This document shows positions 6,613 through 9,812 of a DNA stretch of 9,812 nucleotides, one piece after another. The notes beneath the pieces are model-generated. The model was not told the DNA's origin. It saw only the letters and a list, made by a program, of their open reading frames with translations, and searched no databases. This DNA is from DASQHM01 sp035632095 (GTDB taxonomy: Bacteria > Pseudomonadota > Alphaproteobacteria > Ferrovibrionales > Ferrovibrionaceae): NCBI GenBank assembly GCA_035632095.1, contig DASQHM010000020.1, forward strand, positions 1 through 9,812. The letters run 5' to 3'. Position 1 is the stretch's first letter. Each line of letters starts with the position of its first letter. Both the position numbers and the translations under genes were made by a program.

Positions 6613-7425
6613 TCAGTGCGCCAAGCCGAGATAGGCCTCGATCACCTTCGGGTCGTTGCGCACCCGATCCGGCGTGCCGTCGGCGATCTTGCGGCCGTAG
6701 TCGAGCACGACCACGCGGTCCGAAATGTCCATCACCACGCCCATGTCGTGCTCGATCAGGGCGATGGTGGTGCCGAATTCGTCGTTCACGTCGAGAACGA
6801 AGCGGCACATGTCCTGCTTCTCCTCGATGTTCATGCCGGCCATAGGTTCGTCGAGCAACAGCAGATCGGGTTCGGCGGCAAGCGCCCGCGCCAGCTCGAC
6901 GCGCTTCTGCAAGCCGTAAGGCAGCTTGCCGACCGGAACCTTGCGGATCGCCTCTATCTGGAGGAAGTCGATGATGCGCTCCACCGCGCGGCGGTGCTCG
7001 ATTTCCTGGCGTTCCGCCGGTCCCCAATAGAGCGCCTGGGTCAGCAGATCGCTGCGCATCTTCAAGAGCCGCCCGGTCATGATGTTGTCGAGGGTCGACA
7101 TGCCCTTGAACAGCGCGATGTTCTGGAACGTGCGCGCGATACCCTGGCGCGCCGCATCGTAAGGGCGCATGTCGCCGCGGGTCACGCCCTTGTAGGTGAT
7201 GGTGCCTTGTTGCGGGTGATAGAAGCCGTTGATGACGTTGAGCATCGAGCTCTTGCCGGCGCCGTTCGGCCCGATGATCGCGAAAATCTCGTGCTCGCGA
7301 ATCTCCAGGCTGACGCCGCTCAAGGCGCGCACGCCGCCGAAACTGAGCGTGATGTTGTCGACCTTCAGCAGCACCTGGCCGATACGGCGCGGCGGCGCGG
7401 CGTGGTCCAAAGCCGCATCGACCAT
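6613..7425 (-). CDS. livG: LivG-type ABC transporter ATPase
   Basis: The first ATPase of the HAAT/LIV-type importer, 270 residues. Motifs are Walker A GPNGAGKS (52-59), Q-loop Gln101 in RTFQNIALF, signature LPYGLQ (168-173), Walker B LLLLDEP (188-194) and switch His226 in LIEHDM. The signature diverges from LSGGQ, as in many LivG-like proteins of this subtype, so I do not read it as a defect. The segment MAGMN after Walker B and the end NDPKVIEAYLG are LivG hallmarks. The start ATG at 7425 shares its A with the TGA stop of the preceding acyl-CoA synthetase gene (TGATG), which fixes the start and implies translational coupling between ligase and transporter. It should work as a heterodimer with the LivF-type protein encoded downstream. 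Confidence 0.95.
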   Translation of the reverse strand: MVDAALDHAAPPRRIGQVLLKVDNITLSFGGVRALSGVSLEIREHEIFAIIGPNGAGKSSMLNVINGFYHPQQGTITYKGVTRGDMRPYDAARQGIARTFQNIALFKGMSTLDNIMTGRLLKMRSDLLTQALYWGPAERQEIEHRRAVERIIDFLQIEAIRKVPVGKLPYGLQKRVELARALAAEPDLLLLDEPMAGMNIEEKQDMCRFVLDVNDEFGTTIALIEHDMGVVMDISDRVVVLDYGRKIADGTPDRVRNDPKVIEAYLGLAH

Positions 7426-9452
7426 CAGCCGGCCTTGCGCATATGCTGGAACGCCGGCACGTCGGCGATCTTCAGTTCGGCGCGCATGGTGCCGACGCGG
7501 CCGTCCTCGTATGCCACGCGCGCCTCGACGGCGACCGATTTGCGATCGGAATAGAGCGCGTCGATCAGGTTGCTATAGCGTTCGGCGACGGTGCGGCGGC
7601 GCACCTTGCGCGTGCGCGTCAGCTCGCCGTCGTCCGCATCCAATTCCTTGTGCAGGATCAGGAAGCGGCGGATTTGCGAGCCGGCAAGCGCTGCATCCGT
7701 GCTCAAGTCGCGGTTCACCTGCTCGATATTGCCGCGGATGAGTTCGTAGACCTCGTCGCGTCCCGCCAGGTCCGTGTAGCTGGTATAGGCGATGCCGCGG
7801 CGCTCCGCCCAATTGCCGACGGCGCCGAGGTCGATGTTGATGAAGCAGGCAGCGAAATCGCGGCCGTCGCCGAACGCCACGGCCTCGCGGATATATGGGA
7901 AGAACTTGAGCTTGTTCTCCAGATATTTCGGCGCGAACAACGTGCCGTCGTTGAGCCGGCCCACGTCCTTGGCGCGGTCGATGACCCGCAGATGCCCGTC
8001 GTCGGTGAAGACGCCCGCATCGCCCGTGTGCACCCAGCCGTCCGCGGTCTTGGTTTCGGCGGTGGCCTCGACGTTCCGGTAATAGCCGACGAAGACGCCG
8101 GGGCTGCGATACATCACCTCACCCTCGGGCGTGATCTTCATCTCGACGCCCGGCGCCGGCGGCCCGACCGTGTCGGCACGCACGTCGGCATCGGTTTGCA
8201 GGCAGCAATAGACGCTCGATTCGGTCTGGCCGTAGAGCTGCTTCAGGTTGACGCCGAGCGAGCGGAAGAACGTGAAGATGTCGGGCCCGATGGCCTCGCC
8301 CGCGGTGTAGGCGACGCGGATGCGGCTGAAGCCGAGCGTGTTGCGAAGCGGGCCGTAGATCAGCAGATCGCCGAGCCGGTACAGCACCCGGTCGAGCAAT
8401 GAGACCGACTTGCCTTCGAGAATGCGGATGCCGGAGCGCCGCGCCACGTCCATGAAACGGCGGAACAGCCAGCGCTTCACGCGGCCTGCGTCTTCCATGC
8501 GGATCATGACCTGGGTCAGGATGGTCTCGAAGATGCGCGGCGGCGCGAACAGAAACGTCGGCCCGATCTCACGCAGGTCCGACATCACTGTCTCGCCGCT
8601 CTCCGGGCAATTCACCGCGAAGCCCGCGACCAAACCTTGCGCATAGGAGAGGAAGTGGTCGCCCACCCAGGCCATGGGCAGGTAAGCCATGACCTCTTCC
8701 CGTTCGCCGAGCCGGTCGAAATCGATGGAGAGCTTGGCCGTTCGCACCAGGTTGTCGAAGGACAGCATAACGCCCTTGGGCCGCCCGGTGGTACCCGAGG
8801 TGTAGCAGATCACCGACACGTCGGCGCCCTTGCCTTTGGCGATTTCGCTGAGGAAGACGTCGGGATGCGCCGCGTTCCAGTCGCGGCCCTGGGCGCGAAG
8901 CTGCGCGAGCGAGCCGAGATAGGCTTGGCCGTAGTGGCGCAACCCGCGCGCATCCTTGTAGATCACGTGCTCAAGACCGACCAAGCGATCCTTGATGCCG
9001 GCGAGCTTGTCGACTTGTTCCTGATCCTCGACCACGGCAAAGCGCGCGCCCGCATGGTCGAGCACGAACAGCATCTCGTCGGCCACGGAATCCTGATAGA
9101 CCGGCACCGGCACCGCGCCGAGGCATTGCGCGGCCATCATCGCCCAGTAGAGCTCCGGCCGGTTGTCGCCGATGATGGCGACGCGATCGCCGCGCGCCAA
9201 GCCGAGAGCGCTCAAGCCGCCGGCGATCTCGCGCACTCCGTCGAGCACCTGCGCCCAAGTCCAGGTCTGCCAAATGCCGTGATCCTTCTCGCGCATGGCG
9301 GGACGCTTGCCGCGCACTTCGGCGTTGCGCACGAGGAGTTTCGGCAGCGTGTCGTCGACCGCGGCGCGCAGGGTATCGGCGCCGGACATAGGACCGCCCG
9401 CCGCCAACCGCGGCGAAACCGCGCCCTGCCGCTCCACCGATGATGTGCTCAC
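7425..9452 (-). CDS. Long-chain-type acyl-CoA synthetase (AMP-forming, ANL family)
   Basis: A 675-residue adenylate-forming CoA ligase resembling FAA1/bubblegum-type long-chain acyl-CoA synthetases (COG1022 type). It should activate a carboxylic acid to acyl-AMP and then acyl-CoA. Motifs in order are the phosphate-binding loop YTSGTTGRPKG (217-227), LPMAWVGDH (258-266), AYTAGEAIGP (381-390), YGQTESS (407-413), WVHTGDAG (473-480), the hinge region IDRAKDVGRLNDG (491-503) with FAPKYLENKLK after it, and a basic C-terminal LTRTRKVRRR (611-620). All expected catalytic segments are intact. The GTG at 9452 is supported by GGGGAG (9466-9461) at 8-nt spacing; an in-frame ATG at 9389 would shorten the protein by 21 residues and has a poorer site. 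It is the first gene of the operon and overlaps livG by one base. Chain length and type of substrate are unknown; medium-chain, aromatic-side-chain or terpenoid acids are all possible. Confidence 0.93.
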   Translation of the reverse strand: MSTSSVERQGAVSPRLAAGGPMSGADTLRAAVDDTLPKLLVRNAEVRGKRPAMREKDHGIWQTWTWAQVLDGVREIAGGLSALGLARGDRVAIIGDNRPELYWAMMAAQCLGAVPVPVYQDSVADEMLFVLDHAGARFAVVEDQEQVDKLAGIKDRLVGLEHVIYKDARGLRHYGQAYLGSLAQLRAQGRDWNAAHPDVFLSEIAKGKGADVSVICYTSGTTGRPKGVMLSFDNLVRTAKLSIDFDRLGEREEVMAYLPMAWVGDHFLSYAQGLVAGFAVNCPESGETVMSDLREIGPTFLFAPPRIFETILTQVMIRMEDAGRVKRWLFRRFMDVARRSGIRILEGKSVSLLDRVLYRLGDLLIYGPLRNTLGFSRIRVAYTAGEAIGPDIFTFFRSLGVNLKQLYGQTESSVYCCLQTDADVRADTVGPPAPGVEMKITPEGEVMYRSPGVFVGYYRNVEATAETKTADGWVHTGDAGVFTDDGHLRVIDRAKDVGRLNDGTLFAPKYLENKLKFFPYIREAVAFGDGRDFAACFINIDLGAVGNWAERRGIAYTSYTDLAGRDEVYELIRGNIEQVNRDLSTDAALAGSQIRRFLILHKELDADDGELTRTRKVRRRTVAERYSNLIDALYSDRKSVAVEARVAYEDGRVGTMRAELKIADVPAFQHMRKAG

Positions 9453-9460
9453 GCCAACGT

Positions 9461-9466
9461 CTCCCC
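9461..9466 (-). promoter_or_regulatory. Shine-Dalgarno of the acyl-CoA synthetase gene
   Basis: GGGGAG on the minus strand lies 8 nt before the GTG at 9452. This is the main reason for choosing the GTG over the downstream ATG at 9389. The site begins one base after the 3' arm of a 7-bp stem (9474-9468), so leader structure might affect its access. Confidence 0.65.
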
Positions 9467-9467
9467 A

Positions 9468-9510
9468 GGGTCAAGCAGGCCGGTTGCGCTTTGCGCCTTT
9501 TGACCCGGCC
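9468..9510 (-). promoter_or_regulatory. Leader hairpins with two mutually exclusive stems
   Basis: Two inverted repeats overlap here. Stem A is GGGTCAA (9468-9474 on the plus strand) with TTGACCC (9500-9506). Stem B is GGCCGG (9478-9483) with CCGGCC (9505-9510). They share bases 9505-9506 and cannot both form fully. Both enclose a small GCGC-TTT-GCGC hairpin (9486-9496). In the minus-strand transcript, stem A ends one base before the Shine-Dalgarno. This could be a DNA operator (TTGACCC palindrome) or an RNA switch-like leader. The pairing is directly visible; any function is inference. Confidence 0.35.
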
Positions 9511-9611
9511 ACCCCCTTCAAGCCTCTTAACCTAAGCTACGGGGCGAACGCCAAGGGAGGCAAGGGGTTTCCCGGCCGGTCTTAGCCGTTTCGAGGCGGC
9601 GTAATCCCTTA

Positions 9612-9631
9612 ATAATCAGGGTTATTCAGGG
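9612..9631. repeat. Tandem 10-bp direct repeat (operator-like)
   Basis: ATAATCAGGG (9612-9621) is followed directly by TTATTCAGGG (9622-9631), identical at 8 of 10 positions. AATAA (9611-9615) and TTATT (9622-9626) also form an inverted repeat. It lies in the only AT-rich patch of the upstream region, and the 10-bp spacing puts the two copies on the same DNA face. It could bind a regulator of the operon at 9452 or of an unseen gene beyond the window. Confidence 0.4.
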
Positions 9632-9695
9632 CCAGGTGGGGGTTGGAGCCGCAATCGCATGCTGAGCCTGATAGCCGTAAGGAATATGGAAAAGT

Positions 9696-9787
9696 GAGCC
9701 CCGGGAAAGTAGGCTCGTCGCAACTATGGCAGGTGCTGGGATCGCTCCCCGATAGCTCCTGCCGGGTGTCGCGGCGGACGGTCGCCG
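9696..9787. other. Cluster of three potential hairpins, possible structured RNA or regulatory DNA
   Basis: Three stems follow each other: GAGCC (9696-9700) with GGCTC (9712-9716); GGCAGG (9728-9733) with CCTGCC (9758-9763), extended inside by GCT/AGC and ATCG/CGAT around loop CTCCC (9745-9749), with a T-T mismatch and a GGG bulge; and CGGC (9772-9775) with GCCG (9784-9787), extended by G9777-C9783 past a bulged G. The middle one is substantial (13 pairs). No T-run follows on either strand, and I recognise no known RNA family. Strand and function are undetermined. Confidence 0.3.
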
Positions 9788-9812
9788 TAGATACAAAAGA
9801 AGCAACTGACGA

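Larger units (their letters stand above)
9453..9812. other. Gene-free region upstream of the operon
   Basis: No supportable protein gene, tRNA or rRNA is seen in these 360 bases. It holds the Shine-Dalgarno and leader hairpins near 9461-9510, a very weak minus-strand promoter candidate (TTGGCG at 9554-9549, 17-nt spacer, GTTAAG at 9531-9526), an AT-rich tandem repeat at 9612-9631 and three potential hairpins between 9696 and 9787. The operon promoter most likely lies here, but I cannot place it with confidence. Whatever gene lies beyond 9812 is not visible. Confidence 0.6.

Noticed and set aside
6907..6924. Divergent signature motif (LPYGLQ) in the LivG-type ATPase as a possible defect
   Set aside because: This variation is usual among LivG-like ATPases, and all other ATP-site motifs are intact.
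4615..7554. A 979-codon open frame on the plus strand opposite livM, livH and livG
   Set aside because: Its product is an improbable run of Asp, Glu, His, Arg and Gln with no domain, and it is exactly antisense to three well-recognised genes. High-GC codon use on the minus strand explains the lack of stops.
7443..9443. Plus-strand open frames of 319 and 268 codons opposite the acyl-CoA synthetase
   Set aside because: Low-complexity antisense translations; the opposite strand has a full set of AMP-ligase motifs.
9295..9585. A 96-codon plus-strand open frame reaching into the upstream spacer
   Set aside because: Most of it is antisense to the synthetase 5' end; the remainder has no recognisable similarity or ribosome-binding site.
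9659..9697. A 12-codon plus-strand frame (MLSLIAVRNMEK) that could be a leader peptide
   Set aside because: Very short, with a weak and distant GGAG and no cluster of identical codons or attenuator behind it; expected by chance.
1..9812. CRISPR arrays, transposases, integrase sites, tRNA or rRNA genes
   Set aside because: No regularly spaced repeats, no transposase or integrase-like protein, and no tRNA or rRNA landmarks were seen on either strand.

Overview
The window is GC-rich (above about 60% by eye) and densely coded, with every supported gene on the minus strand. The gene families point to a free-living alphaproteobacterium, probably Hyphomicrobiales or Rhodospirillales: a CcmA-type haem-exporter ATPase, LIV/HAAT-type ABC transporter parts of a proteobacterial acyl-CoA-ligase-linked subtype, and a palindromic intergenic repeat of a kind I recall from such genomes. 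The order is an inference from general resemblance, not from a database match.

Read in the direction of transcription (high to low coordinates), the layout is as follows. (1) A gene-free stretch of about 360 bp (9453-9812) holds several hairpins, a tandem 10-bp direct repeat and the leader of the operon. (2) The operon then runs: long-chain-type acyl-CoA synthetase (9452-7425), LivG-type ATPase (7425-6613), LivH-type permease (6597-5716), LivM-type permease (5706-4642), a myo-inositol-oxygenase family protein (4634-3819), a periplasmic substrate-binding protein (3711-2374), LivF-type ATPase (2321-1506) and a phenylacetate-CoA-ligase-like protein (1509-268). (3) A 75-bp spacer carries a strong palindrome. 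(4) The 5' end of ccmA (192-1) runs off the window.

The genes are tightly packed: stop/start overlaps at 7425-7427 and 1506-1509, and gaps of 15, 9 and 7 bp between livG, livH, livM and the oxygenase. The only sizeable internal gap (about 107 bp) precedes the binding-protein gene, which also has the best internal ribosome-binding site. The set gives a complete HAAT-type importer (one binding protein, two permeases, two ATPases) between two adenylate-forming CoA ligases. The simplest reading is uptake of a carboxylic acid (aliphatic or aromatic) followed by CoA activation. The substrate cannot be read from the sequence.

The feature most worth attention is the oxygenase. It is a full-length MIOX-like protein with all six diiron ligands and the known inositol-contacting residues, and it is embedded and apparently translationally coupled inside a transporter operon that otherwise looks built for CoA-activated acids. 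No other inositol or uronate gene is visible here. Second is the downstream ligase, whose phosphate-binding loop lacks the usual Ser/Thr/Gly-rich motif although its other motifs are recognisable.
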